Notes under the pieces: generated by a model
What the model was told of the DNA's origin: nothing
The model's input: the letters and a program-made list of their open reading frames with translations, nothing else
The model's database searches: none
Translations under genes and position numbers: made by a program
Part shown: positions 17,908 through 26,274 of the stretch, piece by piece
Layout: each line of letters opens with the position of its first letter
Numbering within the stretch: the first letter of the stretch is position 1
NCBI RefSeq assembly: GCF_002443155.1
Contig: NZ_CP023667.1
Location: forward strand, 186,001 to 250,000
Origin: Alcaligenes faecalis
GTDB taxonomy: Bacteria; Pseudomonadota; Gammaproteobacteria; Burkholderiales; Burkholderiaceae_B
DNA: 64,000 nucleotides
Direction: 5' to 3'

Positions 17908-17992
17908 GCCCGGGTGGTGAAATTGGTAGACGCAGGGGACTCAAAATCCCCCGCCGCAAGGCGTGCCGGTTCGATTCCGGCCCCGGGCACCA
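17908..17992 (+). tRNA. tRNA-Leu (anticodon CAA)
   Basis: An 85-nt class II tRNA with encoded CCA. The acceptor stem GCCCGGG pairs with CCCGGGC. The anticodon loop CTCAAAA gives anticodon CAA, reading UUG codons. The long variable arm (GCCGCAAGGC) and the T loop TTCGATT are as expected for leucine tRNA. An insertion sequence fragment begins 68 nt downstream; no repeat of the tRNA 3' end was seen, so there is no sign of a phage attachment site. Confidence 0.97.
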
Positions 17993-18060
17993 TCAACAAT
18001 CTTCTTCCTGCTTAAGTAACTAGAAGATTCCGCAATACAAATCCCGCATCCGGGAACCTC

Positions 18061-18139
18061 GGCTCTACCCCATAAGCGGGGGATGCGCATTCACTAGACA
18101 CGGTTGATCACACCGCTCCACCCGCACTGAGCCAAGACT
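18061..18139. repeat. Detached 79-bp copy of the insertion-sequence left end
   Basis: Positions 18061-18139 are identical to 18140-18218, the left terminal 79 bp of the neighbouring insertion sequence, in direct orientation and with no gap. The copy includes the terminal repeat beginning GGCTCTACCCCATAAGCGG and the last 46 bp of the transposase frame. Confidence 0.95.
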
Positions 18140-19444
18140 GGCTCTACCCCATAAGCGGGGGATGCGCATTCACTAGACACGGTTGATCACACCGCTCCAC
18201 CCGCACTGAGCCAAGACTCTCATGCGGTAATTCTCAAAGTTCCTGAACCCATACGCACGGCGTGAGAGCATTTCCATCTTGGTGTGGAAGCCTTCAGTAA
18301 TGCCGTTGGACTTGGTGAATCGCCACATCCTGACGATGGGTTCGAGCCATGATTTTAATGTGGCGGCCAGCGCCCTGGCCGGGCTCTGCTCAAACTGCTC
18401 AATCAACGCCAGGAATTGGGGCATCATCTTTTGAGCCCTCTTTCTTTTCAAGCTCTTCATCACCAAGAATCCATTTAACTGCTGCTTGGCGAAGTACAGC
18501 GCCCGCAGCACCGGCTCCTGAGCCAAGTACTGATGCAGATTCTCCTTCTGCATGGCGGTCAGCTTCCAATGGTGACGGCGCATCAGGCTGAGCAACCCCC
18601 GGTTCTTGCGGCCCTGGGGGTCATACTGCTGCCACAGCTTCAGGAAGTGCTGGTTCACCAGGCGCACGACATGGAAACGGTCAGCCACGATGATGGCATT
18701 GGGGAAGTACTGCTGAGCGATCCGGCGATACGTCTCGGACAGATCCATCACGATCACCCGCACATTCTCCTTACCCGGCAAGCGTTTCAAATAGCTGCGC
18801 AAACTCGCCTCTGAGCGGCCCAACACGACATCGAATACTTTGTGATTCTTCAGGTCGACCAGCGTGGTGGCGTAACCGCGTTTGCGAGTGAAGAAGTGTT
18901 CATCAATCCCAAGCACCTGCGGGCAGCTGCGCCCAGAGAGCTCCGACACGCGTCGCTTGATGAACGACTGATACCAGCGCTCCACCGTCGCACTACCGAC
19001 GCGGTGCGTATGGGTCAGCTTGCGCTGACTCACGCCACCCTCGTGGGCCTCAAAGACCTCCAACCGATACGTCTCGGTCGAACGTAGCCGGGGCAGAATC
19101 CCGGCGAAACGGTGGCGAAAATACCGGTTGCAGTCGGTGCAGTGGTACTTGGGAACGCGCAGGTGCAGCACGACCAGCTTATTGCCCTGTCGCGTGTGCT
19201 TGAGCGTGCGTTGATGAGTCGCCTTGATGCGCACTTGGTTGCCTGCGCAATGCAAGCAGGCGGGCCGCTTACGCGGCCGCGCCCATACATGAATATCCTT
19301 TGTTCGTTTGACAGCCTGGACCACCAGCCCAGGGATCCCTAGGATAGAATCGATTGGGGACATCGGCATTGCTTCCGTTAGACAGGTTCTTCGCAAAAAC
19401 AAGTCTAGCGAATGTCGATCGTCCCCCTTTTATGATGTAGAGCC
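18140..19444 (-). mobile_element. ISL3-family insertion sequence, IS1001-like
   Basis: The element is 1305 bp. The left end begins GGCTCTACCCCATAAGCGG. The right end, read inward, begins GGCTCTACATCATAAAAGG, and both share CATTC-x-CTAGAC further in, giving imperfect inverted repeats of about 40 bp. ISL3 elements usually make 8-bp target duplications. The outer flanks (GGAACCTC on the left of the extra copy, TCATCGCA on the right) do not match, and neither does CCAAGACT at the inner copy. One transposase gene fills the element. Length and gene resemble Bordetella IS1001 (about 1.3 kb). Confidence 0.9.
18173..19369 (-). CDS. ISL3-family transposase
   Basis: The product is 398 residues from the ATG at 19369, chosen because GGAAG precedes it by 5 nt; a longer frame begins at 19402. 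The N-terminus has a zinc-finger-like region (CLHC, then YHCTDCNRYFRHR). The catalytic DDE core includes MDLSETYRRIAQQYFPNA with IVADRFHVVRLVN, and the glutamate in SNGITEGFHTKMEMLSRRAYGFRNFENYR, which is the ISL3 signature. The gene looks intact, so the element may still be active. Confidence 0.93.
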   Translation of the reverse strand: MPMSPIDSILGIPGLVVQAVKRTKDIHVWARPRKRPACLHCAGNQVRIKATHQRTLKHTRQGNKLVVLHLRVPKYHCTDCNRYFRHRFAGILPRLRSTETYRLEVFEAHEGGVSQRKLTHTHRVGSATVERWYQSFIKRRVSELSGRSCPQVLGIDEHFFTRKRGYATTLVDLKNHKVFDVVLGRSEASLRSYLKRLPGKENVRVIVMDLSETYRRIAQQYFPNAIIVADRFHVVRLVNQHFLKLWQQYDPQGRKNRGLLSLMRRHHWKLTAMQKENLHQYLAQEPVLRALYFAKQQLNGFLVMKSLKRKRAQKMMPQFLALIEQFEQSPARALAATLKSWLEPIVRMWRFTKSNGITEGFHTKMEMLSRRAYGFRNFENYRMRVLAQCGWSGVINRV

Positions 19445-19614
19445 TCATCGCATTCGTCGTCTCTACAACTGTGCTTAGTCAGTGCTGTCCACTCTCCGTA
19501 CAAGTCTTCTCCTAAGACGTGCCGCTTGTGTAAGCACACGATGCCACAGAAGAAAAATCCATCCCCCATAAGGACAATCAGCGCACAAACTGCAATAACC
19601 CTTATCACCCGCAT
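19405..19614 (-). pseudogene. Small hydrophobic-leader ORF running into the insertion sequence
   Basis: The frame encodes up to 69 residues. The first 25 are hydrophobic (VIAVCALIVLMGDGFFFCGIVC, one signal or membrane segment). The rest is Cys/Asp-rich, and the last 13 or so codons lie inside the right end of the insertion sequence. GGGAAG abuts the ATG; a GTG two codons later would be better spaced. It could be a real small gene cut by the element or a chance frame. No family is recognised. The remaining stretch to 19783 holds no other gene. Confidence 0.3.
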
Positions 19615-19783
19615 CTTCCCAAACCACTTGTAAGTGACAGTAAAAATTAAAAGCCCCTAGAAAAACTGGGGTTGTTCGCTTTGCCTGTTTGTACTGATGA
19701 AGTGGATGACACCCAGTCAGGGCTCCCCCTTAGAAAAAGGGAAGGGGGATCACCACAATACTGAAAACGATAACGGAGACACA

Positions 19784-20830
19784 ATGGTTCTAAAGATGCC
19801 GATATTGGCAGGCGGGCTGCTGGCCGCTTTGCTGGGAATAGGGTCAACTGCCCACGCTCAATCCAATGTGCAGCTGTACGGTCTGGTGGATGCCTGGACG
19901 GGAGTACACAAGCCTGTAGGAGGCAACAAGCGGGAAGGGACGGTAGGTGGGGGAGGGATGACAACCTCTTACTGGGGCTTGAAAGGCCAGGAGGAGTTGT
20001 CCAACGGTGTGCGCGCCGTGTTTGCCATGGAAGGGTTCTTCCGGCCAGAGACAGGTCAAGCGGGTCGGTTCAATGGCGACCCCATGTTCTCGCGTAGTGC
20101 CTATGTAGGCTTGCAAAGTGATGATGCAGGTACCTTGACGTTGGGGCGGCTGACTACGCCTTATTTCGTCTCCACCATTCTGTTTAACCCCTTTGGTGAT
20201 TCCTATACCTTTTCTCCATCAGTGTTCCACACTTATTTAGGGATGCAAGGTCAGGGTGTATTGGGCGATTCGGGTTGGAGCAACGCAGTCAAGTACACCA
20301 CGCCTGATTTCAATGGCCTCACGGCAAACCTGATCTATGGTTTCAGCAACGAGGCCAACAAATCCGGCTCCAATAAATGGGGTGGTAATGCGCTGTATTT
20401 CAATGGGGCTTTCTCTGCGACATTAGCGTATCAGCAGGTCAAGTTTGATAATCAGGCTGACGACTTGGACAACATTGTTGCGGGCTTTCGTCATCAGCGG
20501 GCGACACAGTTGGGTATGGCTTACGACTTTGACTTTGCCAAGGTTTTTGCTCAGTTTCAGTACGTGAAAAATACGATTACCAGTGGCGATATCACGATGA
20601 AGGGCGGGCAGTTTGGCGTGTCTGTCCCCATGGGCGGCGGCAAGGTGCTGGCTTCGTATGGCCATACGCGTAGTAGTGGGGCCAGTGAGGTCAAGCGCAA
20701 CAGCTGGGCCTTGGGCTACGACTACGAGCTTTCTAAACGTACGGATGTCTATGCTGCGTATTACAGCGACAAACTGACTGATTTGTCGCGTGGCGATACG
20801 TTTGGTGTGGGTATACGCACACGCTTCTAA
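19784..20830 (+). CDS. Gram-negative general porin (Burkholderiales type)
   Basis: The start at 19784 has CGGAGA 5 nt upstream and gives 348 residues. The signal peptide ends at AHAQ, followed by SNVQLYGLVDAWTGV, the classical start of trimeric beta-barrel porins of the Gram_neg_porin_4 type. Repeated beta-strand patterns run to the C-terminal TFGVGIRTRF with terminal Phe, needed for outer-membrane assembly. Its place beside the aromatic genes may mean it helps uptake of their substrate, but general porins are not specific. A strong terminator follows. Confidence 0.93.
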   Translation: MVLKMPILAGGLLAALLGIGSTAHAQSNVQLYGLVDAWTGVHKPVGGNKREGTVGGGGMTTSYWGLKGQEELSNGVRAVFAMEGFFRPETGQAGRFNGDPMFSRSAYVGLQSDDAGTLTLGRLTTPYFVSTILFNPFGDSYTFSPSVFHTYLGMQGQGVLGDSGWSNAVKYTTPDFNGLTANLIYGFSNEANKSGSNKWGGNALYFNGAFSATLAYQQVKFDNQADDLDNIVAGFRHQRATQLGMAYDFDFAKVFAQFQYVKNTITSGDITMKGGQFGVSVPMGGGKVLASYGHTRSSGASEVKRNSWALGYDYELSKRTDVYAAYYSDKLTDLSRGDTFGVGIRTRF

Positions 20831-20852
20831 ACGGTTCACTGTAGTAGAAGGC

Positions 20853-20894
20853 AAGCAGACGACATGCCCGTAGACGTGTCGTCTGCTTTTTTTT
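20853..20894 (+). terminator. Rho-independent terminator of the porin gene
   Basis: A perfect 12-bp stem, AAGCAGACGACA with TGTCGTCTGCTT, has a 12-nt loop and is followed by TTTTTT. It begins 23 nt after the stop. Confidence 0.92.
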
Positions 20895-20963
20895 GCTTAA
20901 TCTGGCAAAAATCCGCCACCCCTGGCCGCAGGATGGTAGAGCCATTGCCCGGTAGGCGTCTAA

Positions 20964-21010
20964 CTTGTAGTCAGGCTCGCAGACAAGACGAGCGAATGAT
21001 TGACTACAAG
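20964..21010 (+). promoter_or_regulatory. Leader hairpin touching the aldehyde dehydrogenase ribosome site
   Basis: CTTGTAGTCA (20964-20973) pairs perfectly with TGACTACAAG (21001-21010), and inside it GCTCG pairs with CGAGC. The distal arm ends in the first bases of the Shine-Dalgarno AAGGAGA (21008-21014). It may control translation, or be a DNA operator for the AraC or another regulator. Confidence 0.55.
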
Positions 21011-21021
21011 GAGACGTTTTG

Positions 21022-22551
21022 ATGACAAACCCCAACTCATCCCTCGATTCGACCACCGCGGGTTTTCTTCCTGAATATGGCCATTTCATTGATGGCACCT
21101 GGGTCGCGGGTGATAGTGGCAAAACCATACCGTTAGGCAACCCGGCTACAGGGGAAACTCTGGCGCATATTGCTGCAGGTAATGCCGCTGATGCCAAGCG
21201 GGCGGTTGATGCGGCTGCCCGTGCTTTCCCATCCTGGTCTCGTACACCGCCTGCGGCACGTCAGGAAATTCTTTACGAGATCACCCGTCGCTTGAAGGCG
21301 CGGGCACACCATTTCGCACTGATGGATACGCTTAACAACGGCAAACCGATCAGCGAATCCACGCACTTCGACATGCCCATGGCGATCGAGCAGTTTGCGA
21401 TTTTCTCCGGCACGCCCTGGCAGTTGCACGGGGAAGCGGTACATCACACTTCCTCCCTGGGTACAGACTCTATCGGCATCATCCATCGCGAGCCCTTAGG
21501 CGTGGTGGTGCAAATCATTCCCTGGAATGTGCCCATGATCATGCTGGCCACCAAGATCGCTCCTGCCTTGGCGGCTGGCAACACGGTGGTGCTTAAACCT
21601 TCTGAAATCGTGTGTTTGTCGGTGCTGGAGTTTGCCAGAGAGATGGCTGATCTGCTGCCTCCCGGTGTGCTCAATATTGTGACGGGCTACGGCCCTGATT
21701 TGGGCGAGACGCTGGTGACGGATCCTCGTGTGCGCAAGGTCGGTTTTACGGGCTCCCGCCCTACGGCCAGAAAGCTGATGCAGTACGCCTCGACCAATAT
21801 CATCCCCCAGACAATGGAGCTGGGTGGCAAGTCCGCGAATATTGTCTGTGAAGATGCAGACCTGGATGCAGCAGCTGAAGGTGCTGCCATGTCCACCATT
21901 CTGAACAAAGGGGAGGTGTGCCTGGCAGGCTCGCGTCTGTTCGTGCATGAGAAGGTTCGCGATGAGTTTCTTGAAAAGCTCCAGCGGATTCTTGCCGGTA
22001 TTCGTATTGGGGACCCGCAGTCGCCGGACACCCAACTGGGTCCGCAGGCGTCGCAAATGCAAATGGACAAGATCATGGGCTATTTACAGGAAGGCCCACG
22101 TGAAGGTGCGTCGGTTTTATGTGGGGGTGGTCGTGCCCATGTACCGGGTTTTGAGAAGGGCTTGTTTGTGCAGCCCACCGTATTCACGGATGTGAAGAAC
22201 ACCATGAAGATTGCGCAGGAAGAGATCTTTGGGCCCGTGACCAGCGTGTTGACCTGGAAAGATGACGACGAGGTAATGCGCCTGGCCAATGCCTCGATTT
22301 ATGGTCTGGGTGGAGGTGTTTGGACGTCCAATTTGGCACGGGCGCACCGCATGGCGTGCGAGCTGGAAACCGGCACCGTTTGGGTGAACCGCTACTACAA
22401 CTTCCTGGGTGGCATGCCGATTGGCGGCTACAAGCAAAGTGGCTTTGGGCGGGAATTTGCGCATGAGGTGCTGAACCATTACACGCTGACCAAGAGTGTG
22501 ATTGTGGATCTTCAGCCTGGGGCTTTGGGGATTTTTGGGGCGCAGCGCTAG
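21022..22551 (+). CDS. NAD(P)-dependent aldehyde dehydrogenase
   Basis: The ATG at 21022 lies 7 nt after AAGGAGA; a TTG codon just before it is not needed. The 509-residue product has the catalytic cysteine in NKGEVCLAGSRLFVHE, the general-base region TMELGGKSANIVCEDADLDAA, the cofactor loop GFTGSRPTARKLMQYA, and PWNVPMIMLATKIAPALAAGNTVVLKPSE. It oxidises an aldehyde to its acid; an aromatic or terpenoid aldehyde is likely from the neighbours (phenol-type channel, SDR, AraC). The gene is first in a three-gene operon. Confidence 0.93.
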   Translation: MTNPNSSLDSTTAGFLPEYGHFIDGTWVAGDSGKTIPLGNPATGETLAHIAAGNAADAKRAVDAAARAFPSWSRTPPAARQEILYEITRRLKARAHHFALMDTLNNGKPISESTHFDMPMAIEQFAIFSGTPWQLHGEAVHHTSSLGTDSIGIIHREPLGVVVQIIPWNVPMIMLATKIAPALAAGNTVVLKPSEIVCLSVLEFAREMADLLPPGVLNIVTGYGPDLGETLVTDPRVRKVGFTGSRPTARKLMQYASTNIIPQTMELGGKSANIVCEDADLDAAAEGAAMSTILNKGEVCLAGSRLFVHEKVRDEFLEKLQRILAGIRIGDPQSPDTQLGPQASQMQMDKIMGYLQEGPREGASVLCGGGRAHVPGFEKGLFVQPTVFTDVKNTMKIAQEEIFGPVTSVLTWKDDDEVMRLANASIYGLGGGVWTSNLARAHRMACELETGTVWVNRYYNFLGGMPIGGYKQSGFGREFAHEVLNHYTLTKSVIVDLQPGALGIFGAQR

Positions 22552-22573
22552 CCGTGGCGCAAAGGAGATTCCC

Positions 22574-23479
22574 ATGTCTTTATTCCTGGGTCGGTCTGCA
22601 GCGACCAGTGTGACTGCCTTGCTGCTTGCTTTGAACAGCCCCTTGGCAGGGGCGACTGAGGGTGGCGGTTCGGTTTATCCCTTTGGAGCCGAGAACTTTT
22701 TGACGGGTGTATTGCCGCCGCCCGGTTTTTACAGCCTGTTCTACGGGCAGGTGTATTCGGCGAACAAAGTGCGTGGCAATGATGGGCAAGATGCATCACC
22801 ACCGGATTTCAGCTTGAAGGCCAATGCGCTGGTTAGCCGCTTTGTCTGGGTCACGCCTCAGAAGGCTCTGGGTGGTGATGTATTGCTCAGTGCCATTGTT
22901 CCTTTGGTGAACCTGCATGTTTCCGCTGCGGGTAGAAGCCAGACCAGAACGGGGCTGGGTGACATTACTTTGTCGTCTGGCATTGGTTGGCACTTTAGCG
23001 AGCGTTTTCATGTCATTGGGGCGCTGGATGTATTTGCACCCACCGGGGGCTACAGCAAAAGCAATCTCGCCAATATCGGACGTAATTACTGGTCTTACGG
23101 GCCAGTCGTGGCAGCTAGCTGGGTGGATCCTAAAGGCTTGAATGCAGACGTCAAAGTTGGCTACCTGTTCAATCAAAAAAACCGCAGCACCGCTTATACG
23201 TCCGGCAATGAGTTGTACGCAGACTATTCATTGGGATGGTCGGTTTCGCCTGAATGGGCTCTGGGTGTCGGTGGCTATGCCACCGTTCAGACAACAGATG
23301 ACAAGCAGGGCGGGCAGACGATCAGTGGCAGCCGTCATCGGGCGTTTGCTGTGGGGCCTAGCATCAAGTACGCCAGCAGCAAGGGCTGGTTTGTGACGGC
23401 AAAGTGGCAACAGGAAATGGCGGTTCGCAATGGGCCGCAGGGTCATGCTTTCTGGATTCGGGCAGCGTTCCCGCTCTAA
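22574..23479 (+). CDS. SphA/MetA-type outer-membrane protein of phenol degradation (PF13557)
   Basis: The start at 22574 follows AAAGGAGA and gives 301 residues. A signal peptide ending about GATE precedes GGSVYPFGAENFLTGVLPPPGFYSLFY, the recognisable opening of this family. FHVIGALDVFAPTGGYSKSNLANIGRNYWSYGP follows. The C-terminus ends in ...WIRAAFPL, typical of a beta-barrel. Members are found in catabolic operons and are thought to be outer-membrane channels for hydrophobic aromatics. It lies 22 nt after the aldehyde dehydrogenase stop. Confidence 0.85.
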   Translation: MSLFLGRSAATSVTALLLALNSPLAGATEGGGSVYPFGAENFLTGVLPPPGFYSLFYGQVYSANKVRGNDGQDASPPDFSLKANALVSRFVWVTPQKALGGDVLLSAIVPLVNLHVSAAGRSQTRTGLGDITLSSGIGWHFSERFHVIGALDVFAPTGGYSKSNLANIGRNYWSYGPVVAASWVDPKGLNADVKVGYLFNQKNRSTAYTSGNELYADYSLGWSVSPEWALGVGGYATVQTTDDKQGGQTISGSRHRAFAVGPSIKYASSKGWFVTAKWQQEMAVRNGPQGHAFWIRAAFPL

Positions 23480-23523
23480 GTGATCCAGGCTGTATTTCCA
23501 TTATTTAAATGAAAGGAGACATC

Positions 23524-24261
23524 ATGAATAACACCCATGAAGGACGGGTAGCAGTAGTAACGGGCGCTGGGCGAGGTATTGGACGTGAAGTTGGTGTCCG
23601 CTTGGCTGAGCGTGGTGCGCAATTGGTTTTGATCGATCTTGAAACTCCAACGGAAACTCAAGCCATGATTGGTGGTGATCCACTGGTTTTGACGGGGGAC
23701 GTCAGTGATCCCAAGGCTTGGGCGGGTTTTGCGCAAGCTGTCGAACAACGATACGGCCGGGCGGACATTGTGGTGAACAATGCCGGTATCTATCCCTTTG
23801 CGACCTTTGATGAGCTGGATTTTGAGCTCTGGTCACGTACCTTGCGTGTGAACCTGGATTCGCATTTTCATTCGGCCAAGGCGTTTGTGCCTTTGATGCG
23901 CAAGAACCAGTGGGGGCGGTTTGTGAATTTTTCCTCGAACTCGATTGGTACTCCGCTGGCGGGTCTAAGCCACTACATGGCGGCCAAGATGGGAGTGATC
24001 GGTTTTGTACGAGGCTTGTCGAATGAATTGGCGGAAGACGGTATTACCGTTAACGCGATTTTGCCGGCGTTGACACAAACTCCTGGCACCCGAGGTCTGC
24101 CAGAAGAAATGGCCCGCAGCGTGTGGCAGCAACAGGCGATCAAGCGTTTTGCGACACCTGAAGATATCGTCGGCCCTATTCTCTTCTTGACTAGCGATGA
24201 TGGTGCTTTTGTGACGGGGCAGGCTCTGGCCGTCGATGGCGGGATGTACAAGATTTCTTAA
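23524..24261 (+). CDS. Short-chain dehydrogenase/reductase
   Basis: The start at 23524 is taken because AAAGGAGA precedes it; a codon 15 nt upstream would put the ribosome site inside the gene. The 245-residue product has the cofactor motif TGAGRGIG near residue 14, NNAG, the catalytic serine in VNFSSNSIG, and YxxxK in HYMAAK. The family oxidises alcohols or reduces ketones with NAD(P). With the aldehyde dehydrogenase in the same operon, a two-step alcohol-to-acid route is the simplest reading. Confidence 0.9.
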   Translation: MNNTHEGRVAVVTGAGRGIGREVGVRLAERGAQLVLIDLETPTETQAMIGGDPLVLTGDVSDPKAWAGFAQAVEQRYGRADIVVNNAGIYPFATFDELDFELWSRTLRVNLDSHFHSAKAFVPLMRKNQWGRFVNFSSNSIGTPLAGLSHYMAAKMGVIGFVRGLSNELAEDGITVNAILPALTQTPGTRGLPEEMARSVWQQQAIKRFATPEDIVGPILFLTSDDGAFVTGQALAVDGGMYKIS

Positions 24262-24275
24262 ATCCGTCTCTTGTA

Positions 24276-25274
24276 CTACACAGTCCCATCGTGAGCCCGT
24301 GCGCGGGTTTGCGATGGGCTTTCTGCGTAACGGCGCCGGTATTGTTGATTAAAAGAGCTCAGGTGGCTGAAACCATGTTGCAGAGCCAGGGCTGCAATGG
24401 ATTGGGTAGAGCTGGCGGTGTTGAGCAGCTCTTCGTGGACTTTCTGTAGACGTAGTTCGTTCAGGTGCTGCATGGGCGTAGTTTGTCGAAACTGCTGGAA
24501 AGCGCGTGAAAGCGAGCGAATACTGCAATTGGCCTCGTCCGCAATTTGGGCCAGGGTCAAAGCCTGCTCAAAATGGGCTTCCATGAAGTCGATCGCCAGG
24601 CGTAGTTGTTTTGGGGTGATGTTGGTGATGGGCGAGCGCAAGGCATCGGAGTAGTTATGCGCCTGTATGTCCAGCAATGTCAGCGTCAGCATTTCCTCTA
24701 TGCTGGGCGCCAGTGATGTGCGCAAGGCCATATCGCTGTCATTCAAAGTGCTCACCACAAAGTCGAGCAACATCAACCAGCGCCGTAGTGCCTCTGGGTC
24801 CGTCATTTGAGTGTTGAATCGCAAGGCTTGCTGGCCTTGGCGTTGCATCAGACGCCAGCACACTGCAGACACACGCCGAGAATCCAACTGGACCTTAAGA
24901 ACCTCTCCAGCAGGGGTGTAGTGAAAGCGTGGCTGATCGGCCGCAACACTTAAAGCGGTTGTTCCCGGCCCGCCGCCATATCGTGTGTGGTGTGTCGCCA
25001 GTTCGGTGTGGCCTTTCATCGTTGTCGTGATCAAGAGGCAAGAGTCCAGATCTTCCGGCTCGATCTCGATGTCGCGCCCAAACGTCAAGGTGGATAGCGT
25101 GACGGCACCCGATACGGCGCTATGCAGCACGATGGGGGACGTTGTGTCGGTCGTGGCGTGGCGAACTCGATAAGAACAATACCGCCGTGAAATGGCTGCC
25201 TGGGCGGCTGGAAGGTCCTGAACGTAGAGTTCAAGAAAGCGCTCGTTGAGCCGGAGCGAAGGGGAGATGGGCAT
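24276..25274 (-). CDS. AraC family transcriptional regulator
   Basis: The 332-residue protein has an N-terminal AraC-binding-like domain (LHSAVSGAVTLSTLTFGRDIEIEPEDL) and a C-terminal pair of helix-turn-helices (LTLAQIADEANCSIRSLSRAFQQFRQTTPMQHLNELRLQKVHEELL, then IAALALQHGFSHLSSFNQQYRRRYAESP). This is the NahR-unrelated XylS/AraC group that commonly activates aromatic-catabolic operons. It is convergent with the aldehyde dehydrogenase operon, its likely target. Its promoter carries a TetR-type palindrome over the -35. Confidence 0.9.
   Translation of the reverse strand: MPISPSLRLNERFLELYVQDLPAAQAAISRRYCSYRVRHATTDTTSPIVLHSAVSGAVTLSTLTFGRDIEIEPEDLDSCLLITTTMKGHTELATHHTRYGGGPGTTALSVAADQPRFHYTPAGEVLKVQLDSRRVSAVCWRLMQRQGQQALRFNTQMTDPEALRRWLMLLDFVVSTLNDSDMALRTSLAPSIEEMLTLTLLDIQAHNYSDALRSPITNITPKQLRLAIDFMEAHFEQALTLAQIADEANCSIRSLSRAFQQFRQTTPMQHLNELRLQKVHEELLNTASSTQSIAALALQHGFSHLSSFNQQYRRRYAESPSQTRARAHDGTV
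24284..24324 (+). terminator. Terminator of the dehydrogenase operon, inside the araC 3' end
   Basis: CCCATCG pairs with CGATGGG and an inner CCCG with CGGG, followed by CTTTCT. It lies 23 nt past the SDR stop and overlaps the last codons of the convergent AraC gene. Confidence 0.6.
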
Positions 25275-25314
25275 GTTTGAGCCTACCCTAAGAAGAACAC
25301 CGGGGTTTGACGAA

Positions 25315-25343
25315 ATTATGAATTCATTGACAATAGTGTCAAT
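25315..25343 (-). promoter_or_regulatory. araC promoter overlapped by palindrome site 1
   Basis: The operator ATTGACAATAGTGTCAAT (25326-25343) is a perfect 7-bp palindrome with 4-nt spacer. On the minus strand its TTGACA (25337-25342) is a consensus -35, followed after 16 nt by CATAAT (25315-25320) as -10, about 40 nt before the araC ATG. The same palindrome lies 149 nt upstream of the TetR gene. Confidence 0.7.
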
Positions 25344-25491
25344 AAATGGAAACCCGATGTCTTCAGCACGCAGCGACGTGAACCCTGAGTTCTGTGGACA
25401 TCTCCGGAGTTACTGTGGTGCTGCCAAGTCCCCATCTTGCACAGCGACCAGTAATAATACAGATCGTGTACTGACCTTAAGCATAAAAACG

Positions 25492-26202
25492 ATGAAAAAG
25501 ACCATGGCGAAGTCTCGCCCGACACGCAGTGATATTCAGCGCCAGGCCATTTTGGATGCGGCCTCTTTGTTGTTCATTGAAAAGGGCTTTGGAGGCACGA
25601 ACTTCAATGATATTGCTGATGCAGTTGGCATGACGCGAACGGCGCTGTATTACTACTTTCGCAGCAAGGAAGCGATGCTGGAGAGTTTGACGACAGCCGT
25701 CACCAAGCGGGCAGGGGACTTGATTGCAGAGGTCATTCAGCAAGAAGACCTTTCCCCGGATGAAGCCTTGCGGCAGCTGATTTTGCATCATGCCGGGCTG
25801 GTGCTTCAGCATCCCTTGCAGTTTCGAGTGGCAGAGCGCAGTGAAAGCAGCTTGCCGGAAGAACTACGCAAGGAGGCGCAAGCCTCGCGCCGTGCGGTGC
25901 GTAGAGGTTTTGTGGCGGTGATTGAGCGCGGTATTGCAGAGGGAATGTTCAGGACAGTAGATGCGGATATCGCCGCGTTTTCCATAATTGGCATGTGTAA
26001 CTGGTGCGCCTGGTGGTTTGATAGCCGGGCGGGCAAGCCCACAGAGCCTATTGCTGAACTGATTGCATCCTTTGGCCTGCGGATGTTGAGCCGTACTGAT
26101 GCCGGCTCGGAGACTGCCAATAATAATCAGGAAATAGATCTGGCGATGGCACAGATGCGCGACGCCATGGAAAAACTGACGGATAGTCTGGAGCGCCGCT
26201 AA
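25492..26202 (+). CDS. TetR family transcriptional regulator
   Basis: The product has 236 residues from this ATG (232 from the ATG at 25504; neither has a strong ribosome site, and the frame is open further upstream). The N-terminal helix-turn-helix reads RQAILDAASLLFIEKGFGGTNFNDIADAVGMTRTALYYYFRSKEAML. The C-terminal ligand domain resembles regulators of acyl- or aryl-CoA catabolism only in general shape. It lies between two sets of identical palindromes and precedes the catabolic operon, so it is the probable repressor of both araC and that operon, released by a pathway intermediate. Confidence 0.9.
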   Translation: MKKTMAKSRPTRSDIQRQAILDAASLLFIEKGFGGTNFNDIADAVGMTRTALYYYFRSKEAMLESLTTAVTKRAGDLIAEVIQQEDLSPDEALRQLILHHAGLVLQHPLQFRVAERSESSLPEELRKEAQASRRAVRRGFVAVIERGIAEGMFRTVDADIAAFSIIGMCNWCAWWFDSRAGKPTEPIAELIASFGLRMLSRTDAGSETANNNQEIDLAMAQMRDAMEKLTDSLERR

Positions 26203-26223
26203 GTCCCACTAACTCTTGGGTTT

Positions 26224-26239
26224 TTGACAGTGCTGTCAG
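26224..26239. promoter_or_regulatory. Palindrome site 2, TetR operator candidate
   Basis: TTGACAGTGCTGTCAG repeats the pattern TTGACA-N4-TGTCAA of site 1, 22 nt after the TetR stop and about 50 nt upstream of site 3. Two sites at this spacing would allow cooperative repression. Confidence 0.65.
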
Positions 26240-26274
26240 CGTACACAACTCAGTATTAACACCTAAGTCAAATT

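Noticed and set aside
17908..18060. tRNA-Leu as attachment site of a genomic island
   Set aside because: No repeat of the tRNA 3' end and no integrase gene were found within the window; the neighbour is only an insertion sequence.
18061..18218. Tandem 79-bp units as a possible CRISPR or satellite
   Set aside because: Only two copies with no spacer, and the unit is the terminal part of the insertion sequence.
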